Positions 51,831 through 61,533 of a stretch of DNA of 64,000 nucleotides are shown piece after piece. Positions within the stretch are counted from its first letter, which is position 1; every line of letters begins with the position of its first letter. A program made the position numbers and the translations under genes. This DNA is from Paludibacteraceae bacterium (GTDB taxonomy: Bacteria > Bacteroidota > Bacteroidia > Bacteroidales > Paludibacteraceae), in contig JAFSMP010000042.1 in assembly GCA_017447875.1 (NCBI GenBank), positions 29,088 through 93,087 on the forward strand, given 5' to 3'. The notes beneath the pieces are model-generated. The model saw only the letters and a list, made by a program, of their open reading frames with translations, did no database searches and was not told the DNA's origin.

Positions 51831-51861
51831 TTCGGATTAATCGGATTATTCGGATTCTTTC
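51831..51861. repeat. Intergenic repeat, word TTCGGATTA (period 10)
   Basis: Three units TTCGGATTAA-TCGGATTA-TTCGGATTC between the TPR gene and the outer-membrane protein gene. Confidence 0.8.
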
Positions 51862-51876
51862 AATTATCGTGCCAAA

Positions 51877-53100
51877 CTACAATTTCCGTTTGAAGAACCA
51901 GTTCTCAGCAATCGACACTCCGATGGTGAATCGCAGCGCATGCTCTTCCAGTCCGGACTTCTTGCCGCGGTGCTGGTACTCGATGGTGGTATTGACAATC
52001 GTGCCGATCGTGGAGAGGGGGAAACCCAAACCGATAGAGGCCGTATACCGTTTGGCTCCGATCGAAGCCAGGTACTCATCTTTCATACTGGCACCCACAC
52101 GCCAACGCATCTGATCCACATAACGGCGTCCGAGCGGGTTATGCCGGTACTCGATACCGAAGGCAAAACGGTTGCAGTCCTGCAGACCGCTATAGTGCCC
52201 CTTCATACCGTTATACAAAGCGGAAGACATATGTTGCCGCTCAAAATCGAAGGCGATAGTCAACTTGTTGTCCCAACAGTAACTGGCTCCGGCACCCCAT
52301 ACCCAGGGTAACTCCCAACCGCCTTCGTAGATAGGGATCGAGTCCAGACTCTGCGTCTCAATGAGGACGTACTCGCTGTTCAGTTTCATCTTACTCTCCA
52401 GCATGCCGCCGAGCACGATCGTGTGCGCTCCCCAGGTATGGAAGAACTGCGCACCGTACCGCAACCGCACGTCACTCACACTCAGCACCTCGTCCTGCAC
52501 CGTGGGATTGAGACCCGCCTGGTTGAACTGTAAGGTACGCATACGCGCCAGATCGCCCCACATATAATACACGTTAGCTCCTAACGCCACCCAGTTGCAG
52601 ATGTTAAAACTCAAACCTCCGTACACCTGGCTGATGTTTCCTTCACCTTCGTAGGTCACCTTATACGAGTACTCGCTGTTGGCGGTCTCTCCGTCCATCT
52701 TAATGTCATAGCCCACCGAACTGTAGGGTAACAGACCGACAGACAGGGCAATCCAGCGTTTCCAAAGAGGAATCTGTATCGTCACGTACTCCAGACTACC
52801 GTTCGCCCGGTTACGCATGCCCGTTACATCCTGATACCGGCTCCAGTTGGCACTCGCTGCCACGTCCATCATGAACGTCAAACTGTCGCATGCGGTGTAC
52901 GATGCCGGTTGACAGGCATTGATGGCTTTGTTATTTCGCATACCGAAACCTACTCCACCCATACCGCGATACGCTGTCGGTACGTTCTCATTCATATCTC
53001 CGTACGCATAACGCGAGTAAGGCGAACTCGTCAGGTTCTGCGCCCCTACTCCTATGCTCAACAGGATTGCTGCAAATAATATATAATGTCTTTTCGTCAT
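51877..53100 (-). CDS. Outer-membrane beta-barrel protein
   Basis: A 407-residue predicted barrel (signal MTKRHYILFAAILLSIGVGA). The start NLTSSPYSRYAYGDMNE and AYRGMGGVGFGMRNNKAINACQPASY (split) resemble FadL/OMPP1-like proteins of Bacteroidota, with glycine-rich plug and many aromatic strands. It overlaps coaX by 4 bp. Confidence 0.82.
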   Translation of the reverse strand: MTKRHYILFAAILLSIGVGAQNLTSSPYSRYAYGDMNENVPTAYRGMGGVGFGMRNNKAINACQPASYTACDSLTFMMDVAASANWSRYQDVTGMRNRANGSLEYVTIQIPLWKRWIALSVGLLPYSSVGYDIKMDGETANSEYSYKVTYEGEGNISQVYGGLSFNICNWVALGANVYYMWGDLARMRTLQFNQAGLNPTVQDEVLSVSDVRLRYGAQFFHTWGAHTIVLGGMLESKMKLNSEYVLIETQSLDSIPIYEGGWELPWVWGAGASYCWDNKLTIAFDFERQHMSSALYNGMKGHYSGLQDCNRFAFGIEYRHNPLGRRYVDQMRWRVGASMKDEYLASIGAKRYTASIGLGFPLSTIGTIVNTTIEYQHRGKKSGLEEHALRFTIGVSIAENWFFKRKL

Positions 53101-53852
53101 GTCGTTTTATTAAAAACCAAAATCTCGTTCAGTCCTATCAGCACCAGATTCTTCTCGTACCGCAGTTCCCGTTTCTCCGTGAGCGAGGTACGAACGTTAT
53201 TGAGCACATAGGGTGCATTTCCTCCGGTGAGGAAGGTCTGAAAATGCGGCATCTTCTCACTCAGCGTCCGCATGTATCCTTTCACTTCATACGCCACGCC
53301 CCGTATCACGCCTGCCGCTATCGCATCGCGGGTGTTCTTACCGAACAGCGGGATCAACTCATTCTCGTCCACCTCCACTAACGGCAGTTTCTTGGTCATC
53401 TGTTTGAGCATCATAAAACGCATCTTCAAGCCCGGCGCGATGTTTCCGCCTAAGTACTCCCCTTCCTCGGACACGAAGTCATAGGTGATCGCCGACCCGG
53501 CATCGATGATCAGCAGGTTCTCCCGCGGACAGAGTTTCTTCGCTCCCACCGCCGCTGCCAAACGGTCCTGACCCAAGGTCTGCGGACTATCGTAGCGGTT
53601 GGTGATCGGCACCGGAGTCATATGATCAAAGAGTACAAAATGCTGCGAACGGCGGTTAAGCGTATTGACGATAGCCGCTTCGATATTCACCACAGACGAG
53701 ATGATCGAATCCGTGATGGCGTACAGGTCAAACAGTCGCTCCACTTCTGCAGACGAGAACTGCTTGTAGATGAAATGCTTGATCATCTTACCCTCGTCCG
53801 TCATCAACGCCACCTTCGTCCGGCTATTTCCTTGGTCAATACACAGATTCAT
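53097..53852 (-). CDS. coaX: Type III pantothenate kinase
   Basis: First step of coenzyme A synthesis. The phosphate loop CIDQGNSRTKVAL (4-16), GQDR (94-97), LLIIDAGSAITYDF (113-126) and GGNIAPGLKMRFMML (about 132-146) are present. 251 residues is normal. Preceded by an acyl-CoA synthetase gene 12 bp upstream, a sensible CoA-related pairing. Confidence 0.94.
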   Translation of the reverse strand: MNLCIDQGNSRTKVALMTDEGKMIKHFIYKQFSSAEVERLFDLYAITDSIISSVVNIEAAIVNTLNRRSQHFVLFDHMTPVPITNRYDSPQTLGQDRLAAAVGAKKLCPRENLLIIDAGSAITYDFVSEEGEYLGGNIAPGLKMRFMMLKQMTKKLPLVEVDENELIPLFGKNTRDAIAAGVIRGVAYEVKGYMRTLSEKMPHFQTFLTGGNAPYVLNNVRTSLTEKRELRYEKNLVLIGLNEILVFNKTT

Positions 53853-53864
53853 ACGCCGTACACG

Positions 53865-55541
53865 TTACACCATATTGGTGTACAAGAACCGCTTGATACT
53901 CTTCTTAGGTGTCTTCTCAAACTCATGCGGATAGAGCTTCACGATCGCTATCTGCTCGTAAGCTGCCAACTCGGAGTTCACCTGTTTGCGGGCCTCTTCC
54001 ATCGATTCATCCAACTGCTCAGGCGTCATGCCGCTCGCATCTATCTCGTTATAGTCCGGACAGATGAGGGCTACCAACCGGTTATCCTCCTGCTGCAGCA
54101 CCAGAGACTCCAGCACATAAGGCATGTTATTGATCTTCGCCTCGATCTCTTCCGGGTAGATATTCTGTCCGCTCGGGCCCAAGAGCATCGTCTTGCAGCG
54201 ACCCTTGATGAACAGGAAGCCGTCTTCATCCAGCAGTCCCAGGTCTCCCGTACGGAGCCATCCGTCCGGAGTGAAACTGTCCTTGGTTGCCTGCGGATTG
54301 TTGTAATAACCGGTCATCGTGTTCTCGCCTCGCGTGACGATCTCACCGATACCTTCCTCGTTCGGATTGAGGATCTTCACCTCCATGATACCCGGTAACG
54401 CACGACCGCAGGAGTATTTGCGTGAACCCTGCTCATACGGCGTGAAGGTGATCAGCGGAGCACACTCCGTCATGCCGTATCCTACCGACATCGGGAACTT
54501 GATCCGGTACAGGAAGGCCTCCACCTCTGGGTTGAGCGGTGCGCCACCGATGATCATCTGCTTGAACTCGCCACCGAAAGCCTGCACCAGCTGCTCGCGG
54601 ATCTTCGAGCAAATCATCTCATCCAGGAACGGTACCTTCAGCACCCAACTGACGGGTGCTTTCTGGATCTGCGGCACGATCATCTTCTTGTATATCTTCT
54701 CCAGAATCAGCGGCACGGACAGAATCAGCGTCGGCTTGATCTCCGCAAAGGCCTTAAGTAAGATCTTCGGACTCGGCGTACGGCCTACCAACCAGGTATG
54801 ACCACCTGCTGCCAAACAACTCAGGAAGTCGAACGCACATCCGTAAGCATGCGCGAGCGGTAAGAAGGTCACAAATCGCGAACCTTTAAACACCAAGCCC
54901 GACTCCAGACCGTAACGGACGTTACCGGCCAAACCGTTCAGCGGCATGATAACACCCTTGCTGAATCCCGTCGTTCCGCTGGTATAGTTGATCGAACCGA
55001 TCGCCTCATTGCTGCGCTCATCGTACTTCACGTCCTCCGCCTTGTATCCTTCCGGATGTTTCTTCTTAAATTCATCAGCTATCGCCTCATAGTTGATCTT
55101 CTTCGGATCCAAGGCCAGCGATATCGGATGCCAGTCGTTCAGACTCACCACCGCCCGTACATGCGGGATCTGGTCCAGGTCGATACCCTCCCAGTTGATG
55201 TCGCTGATGAAGAGCAGTTTCGCACCCGAATGGTTCACGATATGAATCGCATCATTGGCACGGAAATCCTGCAAGATCGGTACGATCACAGCTCCGTACG
55301 TGATAGTCGCCAGATAAACGGCAATCCAGTTGCTGTTGTTCTTGCCCATTACGGCGATCTTGTCATCTTTCTTGATGCCGCATTCTTTGAACAGGATATG
55401 CAGCTTCTCGATGTTGATCGCCAACTGGCCGTAGGTCAAGGTCACGTCGGTACCGTAGTCGGTCACCGCCGGAGCGTCCCAGTTCTCACGGAACGATCGC
55501 TCGTAGATCTTAACCAAGTTATATTTCTCTTCTGTCATCAT
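53865..55541 (-). CDS. AMP-binding acyl-CoA (acyl-ACP) synthetase
   Basis: A 558-residue adenylate-forming enzyme. P-loop INYTSGTTGFSKGVIM (about 188-203), GGAPLNPEVEAFLY, YGMTECAPLITF, WLRTGDLGLLDEDGFLFIKGR and the C-terminal catalytic Lys in EFEKTPKKSIKRFLY. It activates fatty acids; chain length cannot be read. Between a small membrane protein gene and coaX. Confidence 0.93.
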   Translation of the reverse strand: MMTEEKYNLVKIYERSFRENWDAPAVTDYGTDVTLTYGQLAINIEKLHILFKECGIKKDDKIAVMGKNNSNWIAVYLATITYGAVIVPILQDFRANDAIHIVNHSGAKLLFISDINWEGIDLDQIPHVRAVVSLNDWHPISLALDPKKINYEAIADEFKKKHPEGYKAEDVKYDERSNEAIGSINYTSGTTGFSKGVIMPLNGLAGNVRYGLESGLVFKGSRFVTFLPLAHAYGCAFDFLSCLAAGGHTWLVGRTPSPKILLKAFAEIKPTLILSVPLILEKIYKKMIVPQIQKAPVSWVLKVPFLDEMICSKIREQLVQAFGGEFKQMIIGGAPLNPEVEAFLYRIKFPMSVGYGMTECAPLITFTPYEQGSRKYSCGRALPGIMEVKILNPNEEGIGEIVTRGENTMTGYYNNPQATKDSFTPDGWLRTGDLGLLDEDGFLFIKGRCKTMLLGPSGQNIYPEEIEAKINNMPYVLESLVLQQEDNRLVALICPDYNEIDASGMTPEQLDESMEEARKQVNSELAAYEQIAIVKLYPHEFEKTPKKSIKRFLYTNMV

Positions 55542-55545
55542 AATG

Positions 55546-55983
55546 CTACTTCTCGTTTCCTATATTATCGAGGCTACCGGCATTCTGCGTCTTGATAGCC
55601 GAAGGCTGTTTGGCTACATACACGCTATCCACGATGAACTGGCTCTTTCCGCGCCAAGGCAACGTACCCAGATAGCGCTTCCAATGCAACTTCACGCCGG
55701 TATTGGCACCCTCGTTCAACTGCTGCGCCACGTTCTCCGATACGACGGAGAAGCGGAACTCATTCGACTGAATGGATCCCTGAACCTTCGAGTTCTTCAA
55801 TCCCGACTGGATCATCTTACCCTCGTAGGTCTTGAAAATAAAGCCTTCTTTCTGAAAATAATTGATATCTCCCTCGTTCACGCCTTCCGCATACACGAAG
55901 CAGAACTTAAAGAAGATGAACGCTGCGATTGCCAGTACTGCAATCGTTGTAACCCATGTTAGAATTTTAGCAGGTGTACTCAT
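55546..55983 (-). CDS. Small single-pass membrane protein of unknown function
   Basis: A 145-residue protein with one N-terminal membrane segment (ILTWVTTIAVLAIAAFIFF) and a periplasmic domain containing FIFKTYEGKMIQSGL, EFRFSVVSENVAQQL and LHWKRYLGTLPWRGKSQFIV. Homologues occur at this place in Bacteroidales and are sometimes mislabelled. First gene of the coaX/lptC/fabG unit, behind the promoter at 56050-56081. Confidence 0.8.
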   Translation of the reverse strand: MSTPAKILTWVTTIAVLAIAAFIFFKFCFVYAEGVNEGDINYFQKEGFIFKTYEGKMIQSGLKNSKVQGSIQSNEFRFSVVSENVAQQLNEGANTGVKLHWKRYLGTLPWRGKSQFIVDSVYVAKQPSAIKTQNAGSLDNIGNEK

Positions 55984-56002
55984 ATTGTTGTTTGTTTATA
56001 TT

Positions 56003-56037
56003 CTTTCGACTTTTTGCTTTTTTCTTTCGACTATTTC
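56003..56037. repeat. Intergenic repeat, word TTCTTTCGACT
   Basis: Two copies of TTCTTTCGACT with a degenerate copy between. On the opposite strand they contain AGTCGAAAG, the word also present in mutY. Confidence 0.75.
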
Positions 56038-56049
56038 CGAAAAAGCGCG

Positions 56050-56081
56050 CAAAGTTACGAAAATTTTTTCATATATGCAAA
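56050..56081 (-). promoter_or_regulatory. Promoter of the acyl-CoA synthetase/coaX/lptC unit
   Basis: Minus strand: TTTG, 20 nt beginning CATATATG, then TAACTTTG. Confidence 0.8.
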
Positions 56082-56134
56082 TTTATTTGCAAATTTTCAT
56101 TTTTTTGGTAAAATCTTCAACAATATCTGACATT

Positions 56135-57015
56135 TTACTTCTTAATCGTAATAAACGTTGATCTAACGACCATATCCGGATCTTTGGTCTGGTTGCGTGA
56201 TAACCACATCATCAGCGCTTCATAACTCAATTCTCGTGGTAGCTGCTCCGCGCGGAAGTTCTTCCCCCCCTTGTTTGTCAGCAGCCTTGGTAAACTCATT
56301 CGGAGAGAAGATGACATACAGCATGTTCTGTTCCATCGAACGTGCACAATTGACGGTATAGTCTTGCGCTTCCTTATCGTATTTCGGAGAAAAGAAGATA
56401 TAGTCCTTATTGGCCTCCACCGGATGACTGCCGGTTTGACGACTCGGATATGGAAGCAAGCAATACGCATTTTTTTCTTCGTCCACCAGATAGACACAAA
56501 GAAATCCGGCTATCGGAGAGGAAAAACGAAGAAAGGTATCACTGCCATCCCTGAAAGCGACAGGCGTATCCATATCCTGCACATCCTTGACAAAACATAT
56601 ATTGGATATCTGCTTTTTCCGTAGAATAATTGCGTGCTTTGCCAACTACGCGAACTTTGATGCCCCAGAAACCTTTTGCAAAACTCTTTTCCAACACTTT
56701 CTCCTCAATAGTCTCTATCCATTCGCCTCTAACCGCGGTCTCACCGACAGAAAAAACATTCGTCTCCGACTTAGACACACTCCCTTCCGTACGGTTTGTC
56801 ATCAAGGTATTCGTGATCTTGGTCACATCCAAACCGAACTTATCCTCCAAAGCCTTCTGTTTAGCTGCTGCAAACGCATTGGATTCTGCCTGCACCGGAG
56901 TCTCGTTCGGATTATCCGAAACATATTCATAAACGGCAGAAACGCGAACTACCTCGCCCGCCATACATAACGCTGTTACACTTACTAACATGATAGAGAA
57001 AAGTATCCGTTTCAT
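56135..57015 (-). pseudogene. DUF4384 exported protein, interrupted by two frameshifts
   Basis: One gene is spread over three frames. Part 1 (from 57015) has a signal peptide (ILFSIMLVSVTALCMAG) and an LPP20-like domain. Part 2 holds the DUF4384 core (DTPVAFRDGSDTFLRFSSP, FLCVYLVDEEKNAYCLLPYP, YVIFSPNEFTKAADK). Part 3 ends YEALMMWLSRNQTKDPDMVV and FITIKK. The first shift lies between about 56580 and 56640, where an A5 run is present. The second lies at a G7 run (56264-56270). Removing one base at each run restores a single protein of about 290 residues. It may be phase-variable, decayed, or a sequencing artefact. It follows the caspase gene by 6 bp. Confidence 0.8.
56264..56270 (-). repeat. 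Homopolymer G7 at a frameshift
   Basis: Seven G on the coding strand. Six would keep the DUF4384 frame open into its C-terminus, so the length could switch the protein on and off. Confidence 0.6.
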
Positions 57016-57021
57016 ACGCTA

Positions 57022-59475
57022 TTATTTGATTTTCCAATTTTTCCAATCTGCTGCTTCGGGTGAGGCATTGACAGTCGGCGTCTGACTCTTATGATTAATC
57101 ACGACAGAGCGTTGTCTGACTTGTGTCTGCACATAATCCGCCAACTGCCCGAGCGTCAGTTTACCTTTGTTTTCCTGCATTGCTTTGAGCAGATAGTAGG
57201 TAAACATACCATGTTGCTTCTCGTCATAGGGATAAGCTGTTTCTTCCCCTGTAGCGGCAGAGAGAGTAACCATACGACCTTGCGGTGCATCGGGTTTCGC
57301 TTTCAGGGCTACGCCACGAGCGGAAGCCAGCATCCCTTCTCCGCGTTGCGACCCGCTGAAACAAGCGTCCATCATTACGATGACCGAGCGAGCACCAAGA
57401 TTTCCCAAATCGTTGTATAACCTGCCTACAGGGAAACAAGACTCTTTTTGTACACCATCCGCATCTACCGGTAATAAATAAGCCGACTTGCTTGCTTCGT
57501 CAGGCACGCCATGACCGGCATAGTAGAAGATGATATCGATCTCTCCGTTATACGCATCTGAGATAGACTTGATATCCCGCACGCAAGCCAGCATCTTACC
57601 GAAAGTTGCATCCTCATAAACACGAATATTCGTCACCGGAATACCCAAGGTCTTGTTGCAATATTGTTTCATCGTACGCACATCATGCAGTGCGAAAGGA
57701 ACAGATGCAATCAGTTGATAATTCTCGTTTCCTATGAGGAAAGCGAATTTATCGTTATGCGTTGTTTTGTTTTCAGGTATATTAATATCCACATCGGAAC
57801 TGCCGACCGTAACGGTGTTTTTCTCCACTTTCACTTTGTTGCGTTGTCCGGATGTGCCGCCTAATTTGCTGTAATCGATATCGTCAAACTGCATTTCGAT
57901 CTGCGCCTGGCTGTACTTCATCTCGTCCTTGTCGGAATAGTGGTAAACTATACCGTTACGCGTCACAAAATCAGCAGAACGAATCACCATTTGATCACCT
58001 GCAATATCAAATTCCGGATGTTCGATATGTACTTCCTTCCATGTATTCGAAAAATTACGCGCCTCGTTATTCTCACGCGGTACAGGAAGTACGATATCCC
58101 CATATTTGGATTGGATAAGGAATACTCTGTTTTCCGCGTCATAAGGCTGCAGCGTAAAATCAGAGATACGTATTTTCTTCTCTTGTTTCGCGATATATAA
58201 CTTCTTGGCTTCGGTCATGAGTTCACTCACTTTCTTTGCCCGTGTCTGCTCGGTAACGCGGCTCTTATACTCGTCGATCGTTTCAAACGGGTCCTTTTGT
58301 TGCCATAACTGTATCTCTTTCTCCACATAGTTTTGTGCAAAAGCCTTGAATCCCGATTGATTGTTGTCGGCAGAAGGAGGCATAGGAGTTGTTGAGGGTT
58401 GCGTACTTGGGGTGTTTTGAGGATTGACAGCAGGTTGTGAAGCGGGTTTAGCCGGTCGCTTGAGATCAGAAGCCAACACAACGGGATCCGTTGCCGAGCC
58501 CGCTTCTACTTCCGGAGCACCTAAAGCACGAAGCCTATCATTCGTCTCAGCCAAAAGGTCATATTGATCCGTATACAGATATGCCATCGCAAGCGCATTC
58601 GTGAACTGAACGGAGGTAGGGTCATTGGCAACTACCTGTTTGAGCACAGGTATAGCACGCTGCATATAAGACATAGACTGCGTTTTACTGGTGGGGTAAT
58701 ACTGAACAGCACAATTGAACAAGTTAATCGCATAATGCTTATACATGCCCAACGATTTCTTCTGCTCTGCCAAAAACGCATATATATCCGCAGCCTCCTC
58801 ATAACGTTGCAGTGCCTCATAGCATTGCCCTTTGAGCGACATCATTTTAGTATCCCCTCCGCTGATCGCCAATGCCTTTTCTATATAAGGAAGCGCATCA
58901 GAATACCAGCCTTTTTCCATACGTAAATTGATGGACATGGATAGTAAATCCTTGTTGGTAGGATATTCCTCTAATCCTCGCTCCAGCACATTGATTTCCG
59001 ACTGGACATCATGTAACAACTCATGAGACTTCGCCAAGAACAGATACACCATAGTCCTGTTCTTATTCTCGTTCAAATCAATATAACGCTGCAGATACGT
59101 AGCGGCATTGGCATAGTCCTTGCGGTTATAATAGTTGGAAGCAAGGAAATATGTCATTGTCGGATATTGTTCGCTCTTTTCCAGATGCATATCCTCAAAC
59201 TGCGGCATCATGGCCATATCGACATATGCCTTGGCAAAAGTCATAGCGTTGGCTGTCTGCTTACTTTGCGAGTATTTGGCAGCATGGTATTGTAACTGAG
59301 AATATAGCTGCAGCATCTCTTGTTTGGCGGACTCATACTCGGGTGAGTGAACAGATGCTGTTTTGATGATAGATGAGTTACGAGCGAACGAAGCATATAC
59401 CGTTGATGCATCCTCTTGAGCATACATCATCGTGCTTATGAACGCGAATAATACGATTAATAGCTGTCGTCTCAT
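57022..59475 (-). CDS. TPR - caspase (peptidase C14) exported protein
   Basis: An 817-residue exported protein (signal LLIVLFAFISTMMYA). Residues about 40-320 are TPR repeats (YYNRKDYANAATYLQRYIDL). A Ser/Thr/Pro-rich linker (about 345-375) follows, then a module starting PFETIDEYKSRVTEQTRAKKV that is shared with the WD40 protein upstream. A caspase domain fills about 595-800: KFAFLIGNENY, catalytic His in IDIIFYYAGHGVPDE and catalytic Cys in VIVMMDACFSGSQRG. Both catalytic residues are intact. Caspase-like proteases cut after basic or acidic residues; the target here is unknown. Central member of the envelope operon. Confidence 0.9.
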   Translation of the reverse strand: MRRQLLIVLFAFISTMMYAQEDASTVYASFARNSSIIKTASVHSPEYESAKQEMLQLYSQLQYHAAKYSQSKQTANAMTFAKAYVDMAMMPQFEDMHLEKSEQYPTMTYFLASNYYNRKDYANAATYLQRYIDLNENKNRTMVYLFLAKSHELLHDVQSEINVLERGLEEYPTNKDLLSMSINLRMEKGWYSDALPYIEKALAISGGDTKMMSLKGQCYEALQRYEEAADIYAFLAEQKKSLGMYKHYAINLFNCAVQYYPTSKTQSMSYMQRAIPVLKQVVANDPTSVQFTNALAMAYLYTDQYDLLAETNDRLRALGAPEVEAGSATDPVVLASDLKRPAKPASQPAVNPQNTPSTQPSTTPMPPSADNNQSGFKAFAQNYVEKEIQLWQQKDPFETIDEYKSRVTEQTRAKKVSELMTEAKKLYIAKQEKKIRISDFTLQPYDAENRVFLIQSKYGDIVLPVPRENNEARNFSNTWKEVHIEHPEFDIAGDQMVIRSADFVTRNGIVYHYSDKDEMKYSQAQIEMQFDDIDYSKLGGTSGQRNKVKVEKNTVTVGSSDVDINIPENKTTHNDKFAFLIGNENYQLIASVPFALHDVRTMKQYCNKTLGIPVTNIRVYEDATFGKMLACVRDIKSISDAYNGEIDIIFYYAGHGVPDEASKSAYLLPVDADGVQKESCFPVGRLYNDLGNLGARSVIVMMDACFSGSQRGEGMLASARGVALKAKPDAPQGRMVTLSAATGEETAYPYDEKQHGMFTYYLLKAMQENKGKLTLGQLADYVQTQVRQRSVVINHKSQTPTVNASPEAADWKNWKIK

Positions 59476-59487
59476 AATTGAATTTAT

Positions 59488-61533
59488 TTAGAATGCATCT
59501 ACAAATACGAACTTGATACCAATTCGCCTGAACTCTGCTCCACGCTCATTGCTTACGTTTAAGTACGTATTATATTCGCATTGCATATTATTTAGCGGGG
59601 ATACGTTTTTCATGACATAATCTTTTACTCCCATAGCGCGTAACAGCGCGAGTTGCTCATTGGTTGTGATGCCTGTGGATTTATTGAGCGTAAGCGTTGT
59701 CAACTCGCCTTTGTTATATACCAGCTCTTCGTCAAAAGCTCCGTATTCCTCGTTATAAGCAATCTTGTTTTTAATAGGCGCAGCATCGGCAGAACCCGTT
59801 ACGTTGATAATTACTTTCTTCCCGGGCACCAGATATTCCTTGAATTCATGCTCAAACGCGTTGCCTACAATTTTAAGCATCGCCATAGCCGACTCCGACT
59901 GACTGATGATATATTTGCCCGGGCCGAAATCTTCTTGGGCAGAGAATTCCTGTTCTACATCGTAATTGAAGTCAACACAGTAGTTCATGATCTTTTCTCC
60001 GTCGGCATTCGTGGATGCTTCCACTTTGGTTTTCACGTCTATATGTGTATGCTCTGAGATGAGCGATGCCTCTTTAGCCGCGGTCACAACCTCTTCGCGT
60101 ATCTCCTGCAGCTTGATCTCTTCCATTGATGATTGCTGAATCAAATCAAGGGGAACGAAATTATCATCGGAAGCCAAGTAGTCCAGAGACTGCTTCTCCA
60201 GATTATCAAACACATATTTCTTACCCGTCTCGGTATTGGTTACCTCCGTATAGAGGAGCTCGAACTTATCGTCTTCCGTTACACCGTAGATAGAGTTTTC
60301 GAATGCCAGTTTCTCCGGCTTGGAGAAGTCCGCCACATCTTCTTGAGGCACTTCGAGATATATCTCTTGCATGTTATCGAAGTTAATCTCAAGAACCTGT
60401 TGCTCTTGGTTGTAGTTACCGAACGTTATCTCTGCCTGACCAATCTTATCGCCTGCCATCTCGGTTGCTATCTCGTTCTCAAACTGCGCATATTGCTGAG
60501 CGCGGGTCTCTTCATTGACACGCAGGTGATACTCCTCCAACGACTCACCCGGCATCTGTTTTAGCCATTCGTCCATCTTCTCCTCTACCTCAGAGTGAAT
60601 AAGACGTTCATAGTCCGGAGTCAACTCCAGAAGGGGATGAAAAACAAATTGCGAACCGTTATTGTATATCAGATTGGTTATTCCTTTAACTGAACGGGCA
60701 TATCCGATATGGTTGACTCCTCCATTAGAAGCTTGAATCACCTGCCGTTCCTCAGAAGAATTTTTCATATTGAGTATAGATATCCTGTCAGTTGCCGTGA
60801 TAATGGATATGTACTTACCTTCCGGGTGGAACTCGCATTCTTTGGCATCGCTCATACCTTCGTGTACTTCCGTCTGCTCAAAAGTGCGGGTGTCGTAGAT
60901 ATACAGTTTGCCTATTTCCGTAAGTATCGCCATTTTGGCATTGTCGGGAGAGAAAGCAATGTGGTTGACATTATTCTCCATCTCCACAATCTTACGTACC
61001 CGTCCGGTTTCAAAATTCCATATATACACGATATGGTCCTCAAAGGCTGCAATATAATATCCATTATTGCTCAAGCTTAATTTTTTCGGAGCGAAAGCCG
61101 TAGGAATAGCACGTACCTGCTGATAGTCAAAGGAATTAAACACACGTATCACCCGCCCCATATCGGCTATACAAAGAAACTTGGCATTCGCCGAATAAGC
61201 TATTGCCGTCGGGCTGTCTTGTAACTTAAACGTATGTTTGTTGTATCCATCCGAATAACTGAATATACTTACCATTCGGGTCTTGCCCTTTACATACATA
61301 GCGGCAAAGGTATTACAAGCCGGGCTTGACTTGATTTCCAGTACCTTACCAGGGGAGCAGTATCTATACGAGGCTATATTGTATATATCCTTGTCGTTAT
61401 ACCAACAAAAGCCAAAACTAACATTATCCCAACCATGAGCGGGCTTTAGGATATTCTGTACCCTATCCTGCTGCGCAAAGATAGTATAAGAGAAACTAAC
61501 GAGCGATAGCAGTACGAATAATTTCTGTTTCAT
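59488..61533 (-). CDS. WD40-like propeller protein with OmpA-like C-terminus
   Basis: A 681-residue exported protein (signal MKQKLFVLLSLVSFSYTIFA). About 30-300 is a WD40-type propeller (HIAFSPDNAKMAILTEIGKL). A middle module with GESLEEYHLRVNEETRAQQYA corresponds to the one in the caspase protein. The C-terminal part has IINVTGSADAAPI, NEQLALLRAMGVKDYV and RGAEFRRIGIKFVFVDAF, resembling OmpA-type peptidoglycan-binding domains with an insertion; that call is tentative. Its start overlaps the FN3-like gene by 38 bp. Confidence 0.78.
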   Translation of the reverse strand: MKQKLFVLLSLVSFSYTIFAQQDRVQNILKPAHGWDNVSFGFCWYNDKDIYNIASYRYCSPGKVLEIKSSPACNTFAAMYVKGKTRMVSIFSYSDGYNKHTFKLQDSPTAIAYSANAKFLCIADMGRVIRVFNSFDYQQVRAIPTAFAPKKLSLSNNGYYIAAFEDHIVYIWNFETGRVRKIVEMENNVNHIAFSPDNAKMAILTEIGKLYIYDTRTFEQTEVHEGMSDAKECEFHPEGKYISIITATDRISILNMKNSSEERQVIQASNGGVNHIGYARSVKGITNLIYNNGSQFVFHPLLELTPDYERLIHSEVEEKMDEWLKQMPGESLEEYHLRVNEETRAQQYAQFENEIATEMAGDKIGQAEITFGNYNQEQQVLEINFDNMQEIYLEVPQEDVADFSKPEKLAFENSIYGVTEDDKFELLYTEVTNTETGKKYVFDNLEKQSLDYLASDDNFVPLDLIQQSSMEEIKLQEIREEVVTAAKEASLISEHTHIDVKTKVEASTNADGEKIMNYCVDFNYDVEQEFSAQEDFGPGKYIISQSESAMAMLKIVGNAFEHEFKEYLVPGKKVIINVTGSADAAPIKNKIAYNEEYGAFDEELVYNKGELTTLTLNKSTGITTNEQLALLRAMGVKDYVMKNVSPLNNMQCEYNTYLNVSNERGAEFRRIGIKFVFVDAF

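Noticed and set aside
56560-56660. Programmed -1 frameshift in the DUF4384 gene
   Set aside because: No in-frame slippery heptamer is present, and the needed shift is in the other direction (one base must be skipped).
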